Of a stretch of DNA of 20,845 nucleotides, positions 13,501 to 20,500 are shown piece by piece; the stretch's first letter is position 1, and each line of letters opens with the position of its first letter. The stretch comes from a virus. A model generated the notes under the pieces. That model saw only the letters and a list, made by a program, of their open reading frames with translations, was not told the DNA's origin and made no database searches. The stretch lies in IMG/VR virus record IMGVR_UViG_3300047510_001467, positions 1 through 20,845 of that record; one strand, written 5' to 3'. The translations under genes were made by a program, and so were the position numbers.

Positions 13501-15268
13501 TGTTGATTGCGGTCATCTGCTCTTGGAACAGCTTTGGATTGCGTAGGGCCATCTCAAAGTTGTAGAACTCACCGTTCTCCATGAGGTCTCCGAGCTTGTT
13601 GTCACGGATAGCACCCGTAACCATGCTCCGTCCACCAATAATAATGGCTCCCATGCCCTCTTGAACGCCAGCCTTGTTGACTTCGTAGGCAATTTCACCA
13701 ATACCAGTGGGGTTGTTGAACATGTCCTTTTCGACAGCGGTATCGTAGATAGACTTTGTGGTCACATCCGCAAGCTGTTGTAAGGCTCCAGTTTCGTATT
13801 CTGCAGCAAAACCGGTTGCGGCACGGATGCCAAGGTTTGCAGTGATACTTCTAGCTTCGGCAGCGGCAATACGCTCTAGGGCCACTTTCGTTGGCGTGCC
13901 AACAGGAAGCTTCTTAATTACATTTAAAGCAATGTTTTTTACAATCGACTTGTTGGCAACAAGATTTCTAAAGCCCAAACGCTCGAGAGAAGCCATAATT
14001 ACGCCGGTCGTAGACTTTAGAAGAAGTTTGTGCTCCTCTGGGATTTGTGCCAACTCTGCGTCAGACTCAATTTCGTCAGCCATGAATCCGTACATCTGTC
14101 CGGTCATGCCAACCATTCCGGGCGTCAACATTGCTGGAACAGACTGCATTGCGCCAACGTATGCGCCACCAAGCCAAGAGCTGTTTGATAGTCTATTGAC
14201 GTACTCTGGTGATGCAATAGCGCCGACAGGAACGCCGGGTCCGCCTACCAATGATAAGACTCTTAGGTAATCTTCGTATCCCTCTCTTGCTCCCTGAAAA
14301 GACTGAGACACACTTCTTCTCGCTCCTTCTTCTAGCTGGGATAAATCTTTTTGTGGTGCGCCAGCGACTGCTTTGTTAGAAAGCGCAACTCCACGACCAC
14401 CATTAATCATGGCCTCAAGAGCAAAATCTGCAACAATTTGACCCATTCCAGTAACTGCGTCACCGGTTCCTTTCATTAATGAGTAGAATCCTGCACTTAC
14501 CCAGTTACCGTTTTCATCAAACGCCTCACGTGGGGCAGACTTTTCTGCCTCTTTGTATATTTGAGATGCAAGCGCAGCCTCGTACTCACCAATCTTATTG
14601 GTCAGTTCTCCTGATACCTCGTTGTAGCGAAGCTTTTCATTTTCAGTAAAGTCTAACCGGGCTTGGAAGTCCTTGAATTTGGCAAGGTCGTCCTCATTAG
14701 AGAATGCATACGTATTGTTGTCAATAGTGACAGCCCCACGAGCGGTGGCGTCTGCAATAAACTCGTCGAATCCGGTGGTAATTTCTGTAGACAGCGCAGA
14801 GACCTTGGCGCCAAGGTCCTTTTGCATTTTAATTCCAGTTTCTGTAGACGTCTTAAGCTCGGCAAGGCGCTCTGGAGATGCTACAGGCGTGACAAAGCCA
14901 CGTACAGTTTTCGATACAGCCGAAGGGTCAGTCCACGAAGTAGATGGGCCAGCGGAAGCGAATGCGTCGGATGGAGTAAGTTTTTTTTTTACATCAACCG
15001 GAGTGAATCCCGTAGACATCGGTGCGCCTGCCTGAGGGGCTGCAGCTGGAACAACTGGCTGGCCGGATACGATTTTGGTGAACTTGTCAAAGTCACCAAC
15101 CATGTTTTGACCGCCTAATCCCTTGTAGATATTTTCTACGTACGCAGGGTCGCTTGCGAGGTTAGTCTTGAAGTCATCAAGGCTTACACCTTGTGATTTA
15201 AATCCACCGAGGGCTTCATAGATACCAGTTAGGTACTGCTCCCTGCTAAGTTTTTTAGGCTCAGGCAT
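4529..15268 (-). CDS. Giant 3579-aa polyvalent virion protein with zincin and RadC-like JAB motifs
   Basis: Half the window is one gene. Seen: two N-terminal 'Y..(G/N)IY..LGG' repeats (12-38, 43-68); hydrophobic Gly-rich helices near 260-420; a zincin-type HEASH (791-795) with downstream EAVTELMADLF offering a Glu ligand (868 or 872); a Pro/Ala/Lys linker (955-1050); a duplicated domain (1051-1112, 1213-1281); a RadC-like JAB domain with HNHPTDIPAPSNSD (2117-2130) and all metal residues; a coiled coil (about 2606-2700); and a C-terminal region with NPAFAAVNVFRDF (2952 on) plus a hydrophobic helix near 3160-3180, like LPD38-type large polyvalent proteins. Such proteins are thought to be ejected with phage DNA to act in the cell. 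It follows nozzle and internal-protein genes, the T7 gp16 position. AGAG precedes the ATG by 4 nt. Roles of the two peptidase-like motifs are inferred; no polymerase motifs were found. Confidence 0.8.
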   Translation of the reverse strand: MPEPKKLSREQYLTGIYEALGGFKSQGVSLDDFKTNLASDPAYVENIYKGLGGQNMVGDFDKFTKIVSGQPVVPAAAPQAGAPMSTGFTPVDVKKKLTPSDAFASAGPSTSWTDPSAVSKTVRGFVTPVASPERLAELKTSTETGIKMQKDLGAKVSALSTEITTGFDEFIADATARGAVTIDNNTYAFSNEDDLAKFKDFQARLDFTENEKLRYNEVSGELTNKIGEYEAALASQIYKEAEKSAPREAFDENGNWVSAGFYSLMKGTGDAVTGMGQIVADFALEAMINGGRGVALSNKAVAGAPQKDLSQLEEGARRSVSQSFQGAREGYEDYLRVLSLVGGPGVPVGAIASPEYVNRLSNSSWLGGAYVGAMQSVPAMLTPGMVGMTGQMYGFMADEIESDAELAQIPEEHKLLLKSTTGVIMASLERLGFRNLVANKSIVKNIALNVIKKLPVGTPTKVALERIAAAEARSITANLGIRAATGFAAEYETGALQQLADVTTKSIYDTAVEKDMFNNPTGIGEIAYEVNKAGVQEGMGAIIIGGRSMVTGAIRDNKLGDLMENGEFYNFEMALRNPKLFQEQMTAINNAIGAGKITETEGAEQIGAMAKAQMVAEMMPSRTLNRYNQLEARRKVFDLLSQKLDLRTELEKADETLKPAVQAEIEKINDEVRGIVEGMEAQVEEFGAAIPETTRGEQAPTFTAGELSGASYTDVLSKLYKAPTPEQRSTVRRMMEQLKGMAQVAGGDVRFVVAPQETARFGPSRSAMFFDQNTNTIFVNTNAYVDNVYAHEASHPFIEFLKNSNPEGFAEVFSAVKDVEMPKGAAADLAKRFNLTPEQQAQLEDVKTYGEWSAAIKEVFPDQDFEIEAVTELMADLFEAKINTKNAPSARRALGTLFEYMGLNTLSDKMYNIEEVTLDEAIGELERQDFFSEESIDALTKALKRDDTQKGEQVPSPVEGGEAAVETPIEEGRPEAPATGGDVQATQAEVAPVAAPAAPAPATVPAAPVAEAPTSKKREPKKKTEEKDEVVREAPKADAPTLVAAPAAKSGGWNIVDKETGDVLGTIQRTGKGKKSVYEIKDAEGNAVGTAKSSTKAAQTFKEGAKVEFVKRTPTEAPAPKQEAKKEEAPARPERKKPREVAQAPQKGERVVVYGKPIQKFVEDDKFKAKKAAIESKRKAELATATSEDAKSKINQKYDDQIAKLIPGREIPVQTVMDNQTGDIMGTIEATVGDRAAKTSDKNVTYTAKDTDGNVVGTSDSVEGAAKAITPYTTIEFKKTETKPEPQPFTPKAAPAPTRVVEDGPATASTAADATAAAKAREDKDRVSTLLGVVAKLSLKDIIATKAPRRRKVTEQIEVMKDGKKWRVYEPQRLRRGTYLEDGTIRWYAFKNESDFTVDYVRNFPTERRKTVADQLREKFDNVTEETPVEAKPRPEVTAEQMGVQAQGGLTIVELLRDLGKRGKEVAVVVNPNTMTISEREPRRKVFIETKYTDKKKFNASVKALQERINSGELDFQEEVKTRMAALQLDLSQDVTAIIDEETDLLLREAKVAAARAKRLNDEKARIRRENVSVAKEAPVAKDIEEGLSKMSVQAPISRVSDTVNQKIKNIIKQVKATDDIRTSGAMRGVIAFAEKSNSVQPGTYKQEKGGLSAEFNAAVDAMNGTVADYLRALHVFYANSVQMTPEQLGLYNFFDVKQRDEIKTRLASRYSPFIPTGLLNQVFENLPAVENPNTISSIVFPSFVGGYNIQKDLISTAIVTAKTSLGEELIEMTLEDGVEVFRLTDLTEMQYLIHAQIDQQYADLSTEEKNMLYEDIMEAKFDATVIEGLSVAMELMGVIESIKGSLVNEFNRMGKAYFNDKGISPIQNNAFSRDFLEYAYVMGSMEGAYNYINLTYDFASPDAFDRVHGLMMSIVDKAITSNTEIRVVPGAAPTIDPLGFIQKLGYINGESPISKLARVVSSDIEDVEFSVGSEAKNVAAEMAMSLAEEGMAGSEVALAGMLMAGNLESALEIKGLSPDEVMSGEGGLVRARQINLDEAPRIGSKFGNIKDIAELFSFFRSTVQENGIIVEVDKDGRLVDYRVFTNKMFGQVALNDFAKLIYTKKQQPENKIFTIHNHPTDIPAPSNSDLQSHLVFNDVLGDSYGGQIILNGEKFSFVPPLNNYDLIGDSFEKVPVTYAKYTPAKTGPTGIRLNTLGFGNVIAAGELNLPKALLEQVHILNSSAALSSNPGFTNIALVTVNNSYIAQELVLKDVNFLYVSTRNGKANQEELDNAIASIRRTTESGLGKYTVAIMTEGSNPQVMEAVKSVATHIAIGNERNNEIVFAPSDKFVRRATPAASAEITINKKLADELSYNFVPKPGYIADLELNRYFVNDDNFSVSMGNKEMNLTEFVNQFTNDVFERAGVEKPLGLTGMTDLDVIVSDKSTPETIISDVMTKTGEMISQFMPKTNGVTPVDQVMMDYEAKLAEGKVAPKYNENVRFSSYKPSNTAFSQKFNTVRSEQRRIVDSAKAPVAKRFREGVLDKKVGIFNFINKNLNGRNAEAAEMLQAYVRTEGGKSIYASKLAEEKLREVFGKNVLNVSSVEMQEVEETLMARTIIEIQDRRDAMLAKQYKRKEDALAGVTLQQIKSELETSREYRSDLRARIKRSERNLEAAIRTGDLAKQAQLNSDILTYTSELVKVEATASDLAKRVSVITGSTTRIQELQDPIKNPGGMTYEQANEHLEQRKKDNPELSKYANSVVDKMFEETKRILKEKFDSGLISQGIYDALKDYGYSPRIVLQRLVDREMMSELGVLSQNPSNGVKKLGAGTEDAMVTDPTALFAATIVSHERTMRRNEIAARLYDFVVASPANNVLSIEQPLLNKDGSIKRDRFGVIQYPPKIAPGTTVIEFFDKNNNVVRMRVDLEFYKTWRGLETWGAGTEGQKMFMELLGVATGSTGLKLAATIGNPAFAAVNVFRDFLFVNAFTNAFGNTLTGSMANYIKYASPIAVNRLFGDRSVSKAAEKGGYAMDFVSDSPLGFRNVSKGITERRTGDKANKVSLALTYIKEGMLFLQEKSEKITRLAIFEKTYRDLKAARPNLTEDELVTLAAAKARQHMDYAISGQASYMVEKFLPYTNAATRAIETSVYYISPLAGNKMFGTRVSEDNNMVNAWSFLKIAEFAVGYAAIMAFNNMIGEPDDEFDENGEKRPHALDYFSPQIKDRNIVVLNGKWKDKNTGEYVQGWSKSAVPEAFVIGIPYEMAPFVRLTQAVADSVNPMFSDRHPSNLKSAVVLGAEYYIPLLGQSAAKGIENKSVVDAMLGMVGQVPMVGAYIAYSANYDTYTGDEVFREGFGELADTDKYDDRTRATFVRLGKGIGAKPKQLQAAFEKLATRVDNQYFLRMMFSVTDNISYEGLMEEGVVQGTIRPAENIGDILKAGGGVTKRIVRDGNLGWQAAFRYDSLEKSTAEENTRSRVRRDIKAIASRWEADNHKDVTKEALDRITRSYDMTSDEAESMAKYYFAEIARMNMLSPQAQTVVRANSPQKRAEILTQIEQKDGREALVKALQQIQKYEDGSGETIISDKTLEKFLEYRGE
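11426..12118 (-). repeat. Duplicated ~60-70-aa domain in the giant protein
   Basis: Residues 1051-1112 and 1213-1281 share a pattern: D..TGD..GTI, a charged turn, KD..GN.VGT, a small helix with AA, and a final EFxK strand. Each copy also holds two similar beta hairpins (TGD..GTI and GN.VGT). About 100 residues of Lys/Glu/Pro-rich linker separate them. The duplication is at protein level; DNA identity is low, so it is old. The family is not recognised. Confidence 0.7.
14981..14990 (-). repeat. A10 run in the coding strand of the giant gene
   Basis: Ten T on the + strand are ten A in the mRNA, covering the last base of Val93 and Lys94-96. Runs of this length are prone to polymerase slippage. 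Gaining one A leads to a stop about 17 codons on; losing one leads to a stop within about 40 codons. Confidence 0.8.
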
Positions 15269-15271
15269 GTC

Positions 15272-15300
15272 TCTTTATGTCTATTTTCAGAGCATAAAGA
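15272..15300 (-). promoter_or_regulatory. Inverted repeat in the leader of the giant gene
   Basis: In the 43-bp gap 15269-15311, TCTTTATG (15272-15279) and CATAAAGA (15293-15300) form 8-bp arms around a 13-nt loop, ending 4 bp before the start codon. In the mRNA the hairpin would sit beside the AGAG ribosome-binding sequence and could limit translation, or it may bind a regulator as DNA. Confidence 0.4.
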
Positions 15301-15305
15301 TACAA

Positions 15306-15337
15306 ATTATATTAGTCTTCTATCTCTAGATTGTCTA
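15306..15337 (-). promoter_or_regulatory. Possible sigma70-like promoter for the giant gene
   Basis: On the - strand a TAGACA box (15332-15337) is followed after 17 bp by TAATAT (15309-15314), overlapping a perfect TATAAT (15306-15311, 20-bp spacing). It lies across the end of the 540-aa gene. One -35 mismatch and a choice of two -10 boxes make this weak, and Bacteroidota promoters differ (TAnnTTTG), though ATAATTTG follows here. Confidence 0.25.
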
Positions 15338-16934
15338 CATTAAAGGCAGACTTGCTACCGGACGGGGTGTCTTTAGACTTCGTGACTCCGGGGCGACTGT
15401 TGTTGGCATTGTTGTAGTGCCCACGCAGTGCGTTAATTGTTGAACCCGTGCGAATCATTCGTGAATCCATACCAATTCCCAATGCGAGCTGAACAGCTGC
15501 AAACTCATCGCCATCAAACACTTGGTTTGGAGCAATGTCTACAACCTTAATCTGCTTCTCGGCACCCTCTGGTGAACCGGGCGAAACTTGACTCAAGGCT
15601 CCTTGAACAGCAACGGAGTTACTTAACTGATTGTCACTAAGCATGCTAATCATGGTTGCTATACTGCTAGCGCTTTGACCGTCAGCTTTAATCATGACAC
15701 CTCCACGCATCTTGAGCTGCTCTCCAGATACCGCCCATTCATTGGGAAGAATAAAGTATTGCTCACCGTTGTAACGAACAGGTACTGGTGTCTTTCTTGT
15801 TTTTTCCGGAACAGACATGAACTGAACTCCGCCAACAATATTTGTCGGGAAGCTCACAACATCCTTCTTGGAGCTGGTTCCGAACATGATTCCACCACCA
15901 GTGTACTGGAATGACTGGGTCATTAGACCTTCTGGCACAGACGTAAGATTGTACTTGCCCTCAGCAGCATTGTCTAAAAGCTGACCCATGCGTAGATTCT
16001 TGGCACGGTATGCCTCATCTGGGGTCATAGACTCACGCTCCTTAATTACCTCACGGTAGAACATAGATGACGCAGGGTTGTCGTCCGCAAATCCATAAAG
16101 ACCAACACGCTGAACCTCATCCCAGTCAGCTGGTAGTTCTTGGCCAGTGCGCTCAAATCTTTCGGTAACACGACGGTACGCCTCAAAAGTTACAGCGTCA
16201 TCTGCAATGCGAGAGAACAATGGGTTCTTGATGGTCTCGTTGTAAATCTCTTCAGTAATCAAACCACCTTCAGCACGCTTGGCACGGAAACCACCACCCG
16301 GAGCACGCTCAAACAATTGGCGAGCTGTTTCTGTCTGCGCAATGTAATCACCCCTGCGAAGGTCTTCTACGCTAACGCCATATGCCTTAACAAATTCTTC
16401 CGTAGCCTTAGCCTCATTAATAAGGTAAGACCCAAATGGCATCTGAGTGTATGCGCCAACCTCGTTAATCCGAGCATAAGCACGAGCCTTACTCTCTGGG
16501 TCAAGGCCCATTTTGGACAATGCAAGTGCATTAAATTCTTGGACACGCTCTGGGATATACCCACGGTTGTCTGAGTCTTTTACGAGTTCGTCACCAAGCT
16601 TGTATCCACCATTGATGGTCTGGGCCAGTGAGTCCAGACGGCTAGCTGTTTTTGAAATTTCAACAACGTTAAGCTCACCACTTTTAGCAAGTGACTGTAG
16701 ACGCTCAAGCTCTTGGTTTTGGATTTGGTCAAATCCAGCACGGCCACGGGCGTCAATATTACGGTCCTTAACAAGAGAGGTCATAGACATCTTGTTCATT
16801 TCCATTTCTTGGTCTGCTCTAATTTTTGCAGCACGGAGTCCCAACGACATTTGCTGCATCTCTTGACGCTGACGAGCCAAGAGTGGTGCAGTCGTGTTGA
16901 AGACTACGGCAAATCCTTTCTTACTTGGCGTCAT
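15312..16934 (-). CDS. 540-aa probable internal virion (ejection) protein, gp15-like position
   Basis: A 540-aa protein without a family I recognise by motif. Residues 1-110 are helical and charged (ARQRQEMQQMSLGLRAAKIRA, QNQELERLQSLAKSG), the middle is mixed alpha/beta, and about 330-430 is beta-rich (GGGIMFGTSS, VVSFPTNIVGGVQFM, VPVRYNGEQYFILPNEW). The end is acidic (NLEIED). No signal peptide or membrane helix is seen. It starts with ATG overlapping the stop of the 205-aa gene (ATGA), behind an AGGA site only 2 nt away, so it is translationally coupled. Lying between a gp14-like gene and a giant gp16-position gene, it probably takes the T7 gp15 place in the ejectosome; T7 gp15 is 747 aa. 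Role inferred from order only. Confidence 0.65.
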   Translation of the reverse strand: MTPSKKGFAVVFNTTAPLLARQRQEMQQMSLGLRAAKIRADQEMEMNKMSMTSLVKDRNIDARGRAGFDQIQNQELERLQSLAKSGELNVVEISKTASRLDSLAQTINGGYKLGDELVKDSDNRGYIPERVQEFNALALSKMGLDPESKARAYARINEVGAYTQMPFGSYLINEAKATEEFVKAYGVSVEDLRRGDYIAQTETARQLFERAPGGGFRAKRAEGGLITEEIYNETIKNPLFSRIADDAVTFEAYRRVTERFERTGQELPADWDEVQRVGLYGFADDNPASSMFYREVIKERESMTPDEAYRAKNLRMGQLLDNAAEGKYNLTSVPEGLMTQSFQYTGGGIMFGTSSKKDVVSFPTNIVGGVQFMSVPEKTRKTPVPVRYNGEQYFILPNEWAVSGEQLKMRGGVMIKADGQSASSIATMISMLSDNQLSNSVAVQGALSQVSPGSPEGAEKQIKVVDIAPNQVFDGDEFAAVQLALGIGMDSRMIRTGSTINALRGHYNNANNSRPGVTKSKDTPSGSKSAFNVDNLEIED

Positions 16935-17548
16935 CGTCCTGTTCTTCTCATTAAATCTTGACGAGTGCGAAATCCCGGAGTGTTTCTAAAATCTGACGCA
17001 AATGGGTCAGTCGTTGAAGTCGTGCCGCCAACCATAGAGTTCTGAGCATACACGCCAGTCTGCAATGCCCCGAAGATGTTCTGCATACCAGCAGAAATTA
17101 GTTGGTCACGTGCAGCATTTTCCTGCATAACCAGACTGTTTTTAAGGCCCTGCATTCTTTCTTTAGCTCCCGCAGTCGCCATTTTTGCGCTAGCAAGACC
17201 ACGGAGCTCTCCAGCTTTTTCTCTTACCTCAGACTGGTACAAACTAGCGATGGCAGATTGTTGACCTCTAGACGCCATTTGCTGGGCCCGTAGAAGTCCT
17301 GTTGGACTATTTGATGTGCGAATTAATGCAGCACGAGTCGAAGCTGCGTCAGAGGCCAAAGATTGACGGGCCAATCCATATGCCGCAGAGGTAGACTGAG
17401 ATGCGTTTTGCATTGCGCTCTCGGCCTCTTTAAACTCTGGTTGGATAGACGTGTCTATTTTCTGACGAGGTTTGGCTAACCCGCCAATAAATTGCGCCCC
17501 TCCGATGAGGGCTTGAGCTCCAAGTAATCCTAGTGTAAGTGGGTCCAT
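16931..17548 (-). CDS. 205-aa internal virion protein, gp14-like
   Basis: A 205-aa protein with an opening hydrophobic, Gly-rich segment (MDPLTLGLLGAQALIGGAQ) and then a long Ala/Ser/Gln-rich helical body (ASQSTSAAYGLARQSLASDA, GLLRAQQMASRGQQSAIASL), ending in a Gly/Thr-rich, Arg-rich tail. This makeup and length match the T7 gp14 type of ejectosome protein (196 aa), which inserts in the outer membrane during DNA ejection; sequence identity is not claimed. ATG 17548 follows the TAA of the nozzle-like gene with no gap and has an AGGA site 7 nt upstream. Its order between nozzle-like and larger internal proteins also fits. Confidence 0.6.
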   Translation of the reverse strand: MDPLTLGLLGAQALIGGAQFIGGLAKPRQKIDTSIQPEFKEAESAMQNASQSTSAAYGLARQSLASDAASTRAALIRTSNSPTGLLRAQQMASRGQQSAIASLYQSEVREKAGELRGLASAKMATAGAKERMQGLKNSLVMQENAARDQLISAGMQNIFGALQTGVYAQNSMVGGTTSTTDPFASDFRNTPGFRTRQDLMRRTGR

Positions 17549-20500
17549 TTAGTGTCCTGTTGAATCTTTAACTTCTGTGTAAATCCTTTTCACGCTGAAT
17601 GTACTTGGCATTCTTAGCAAAGATAGTAATTTACTTCCTCGTACTCGCTTGCCAGTCAGAATGTTTCCACTCAGCTTATCACGCTTAAAACTTGAGCGGA
17701 AGAAGTCTTCTTGCTCCACGTAATCCGCAGACACAAGCTCAGTTGCGTGGTTCTCACTTTGAAGCCTAGACTTAGCCGGAGCTACGTCAGTCTCAAGAGA
17801 ATGCGACACCGGCACCGATACCACATTTTGGTAATCAAGGTAGTAAGAGAATGCCGTTGGGTACGTAATACCATAAAAAGTAGCGACATTAGACTGATGA
17901 TGCTTATACATCAACCCATTCTGGAAGGTGTACAGCGTGTTGTTCACAATCGCAGAAGCCTCTGAGAAGTACATGTCGTATCCTCTCCATTTGTTTGCAG
18001 ATTCATTGAACGCATGCGTTAATGGCATGTGATGATGAACTTGCGAATAGTCGTGTCCGTACTTTTTAATTTGAATGTTGGTGTCTGGCGATACAACAGG
18101 CTCTGGAAGTCCGGTAATCAACAAAGAGCCAGAAGCCGAGGTTGGTACAAATCTTACATACAATACGCTTGTAGACGGGAACGTAGCGGTAGTAGAAGTA
18201 TATACTGGGTTTCCTCCAAAAGAAACACGTATGTTTTTCAATGGAAATCCAGTCAGTGTAGCTATCCTTACCTCAACAACATTATCAAGGCTCAACCCAG
18301 ACAAAGAGATATTTACTGAGCCGCCAAGAGTCGATACAGAGGCGTTATATAATGTCACAGTTGAGTAGTCAGCCAATGAAAAGGTATTGACCCTAAGTGG
18401 GTCAGATACGCTCAGAAGATATTCATTCTGTATGGGGTCAAAGTGACCAACTAAAGATGATTGAGTAGATAGTCCGGTAGTAATTTTATTAAGGGTAGAC
18501 TTATACTTATTTTGCGAAATTGGTATAACTCCATTTCTACCATATCTCAATACCTCCGCCTTGTTGGCGTCGTACCAATAAATGAATCCACCACGTTCTA
18601 CAACGGTTTCAGGGTGCTTGGTTCCGTAACCTCCCTGAAGGACATTAAACGTTCCAATAACGTTCCTATCAATTACAAGGTCGGCATTTTCAGAAGACCC
18701 AACTAGCTGAGATTCACCAATATATATTGAAGCAGTATTTACTTCACCAATCGCTAGCATTACGGTACCAATACTTTCTACCTTAGATGCAAGCTGAAGC
18801 TTATTGACCTGCACCAATTCACTGGGTAGGCGGACCTCTTCGACAGCATCAACAAAGTTCAGATTGTTGTTTTTGGTCCCAGATAGATACACGCCACTAA
18901 ATGAAATAGCGGTCTGATTTTGTTCGCTAGAGAGCTGCTGTGTGAAGTCAACATACGTAATAGAACGACCGAAGAACGAGCGATACGTGCGCACACCAAA
19001 AAGGCTTTCCCCGTGAGAGTTAACACAAAGAATTGTTTTATCAGCAGGAGTCGGGTCGAATGCAGCCGGTACAGTTTTGTGTACGACCTTGGTTAATGAC
19101 GTATCTCCAGAAATTTTAAGGGTAGTTGGTAGACTGGTAACATCAAAAACAAGCCCAGTTTCACGATATACAGAAGTGTCTACAGAAGCCCTTCTAAAGA
19201 CTGTAGCAACACCATAATCACAATAGTAGTTGTTGTCAGAAACTCCAGAGCCATCCACGTAAAGAAGATTGCTTGATTCGATAGTGTAACCAAGATAATC
19301 AGGTAGGCCGCCAAGTTGTGGAAGGTCGTGAATCTTAATAACAAGACGCTGGTCTTGTTGCGCAATCACTTCTCCAGTAACAAGCTCTTCATGCCATGAA
19401 CCAACGGAGCTTCCGACTTCAGATGTTCTATAGAAAGTTACTCTGATGTAATCTCCTGGAACAAAGTCCCACCCAAGCCCATTCTTTACGGCATCACGAA
19501 GATTCAACGCAAAGTATTTAATTTCAGTCTTATGCGTCTCGCTAAGAAAGCGTTGAGAGTTTGCAAAGGCGTATGTTCCGTCAGCAAGCTTTACACCAAA
19601 CTCAAGTCCGAACTGGTATTTGACGGAATTAACAGTCCCGTTTGAGTTTAGGCTGTCTGCATAGACAGACTCAAGAGGGAACTGGATAAAATCAGTAAAT
19701 GCCTTATTATCTGAAATAACAACCTCACACGTTTTTGCCCAGCTGGGAATCGTGTTAAATGCAGCATTTGAAAGATTGAAGCTTATGCTATCCGGAAGGG
19801 TAGTGTGGTCTTCATGCGGCAAATATGGACGTCGAACACTAGGAGATATTAATTGAATATCTGTTCCAGAACCGTCACGGAATGGAATGGTGGCTGAAAT
19901 GTTTAACTTCTTAACTCCAGAAGTTCTTCCGAACTCATCACGGTAGACAACTCCAATGTCAAATATAGAACCTTCAATGAAGCACGCTGGACGCTCTGTT
20001 CCAGAAGTTTGGAATGTGATAGATGGGGTTAAGCCAGTACCTTCAGCCTGTGTTGCATTATCGGCAAGCCAGTTTTTGTAGTTTGAGAAAAACAACCTAT
20101 TCTTTGCAGACGACAAAGCCTTAACGTCAAATGGCGCAGTAGCGTGAATGTATCCAGTCTCAATGTCTGCAATAACCTGATAGGTATTGGTTGCGGTATA
20201 GTCTGCGACGATTTGAGTCGACCCACTGTTGTGGTTGTTAAACACTGACTGACCACGGATGTCTTTGACTACGAAATATGTATTTGATTCGTCATTGTAT
20301 CCAATGATTTCCAAAGATTCAACCCCGGCATGCACCTTTTGCGCTGTCGGAATTGCTATAGTAATCTTGTTGATGTTGTATTCATCAATGTCGTGGACGT
20401 TCTTTATGATGGAAGACGGCGATAACGCTGAAATTCTACCATCAGCATAAATGTATCTGTAGTAGAACTTTAAGAACTGACGAGCCACCACAATGTTTGC

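Noticed and set aside
13758-14270. 170-aa antisense ORF within the giant gene, with others such as 14663-15118
   Set aside because: They are opposite-strand frames of a long, clearly coding gene and have Ser/Arg/Leu-rich shadow composition.
4529-15268. N4-type virion RNA polymerase
   Set aside because: Length and position are similar, but I found no T7-like polymerase motifs (TxxGR, motif B Lys/Tyr-Gly, paired catalytic Asp).
4529-15268. Lytic transglycosylase domain as in T7 gp16
   Set aside because: No Glu-Ser (ES) transglycosylase signature near the N-terminus or elsewhere that I could recognise.
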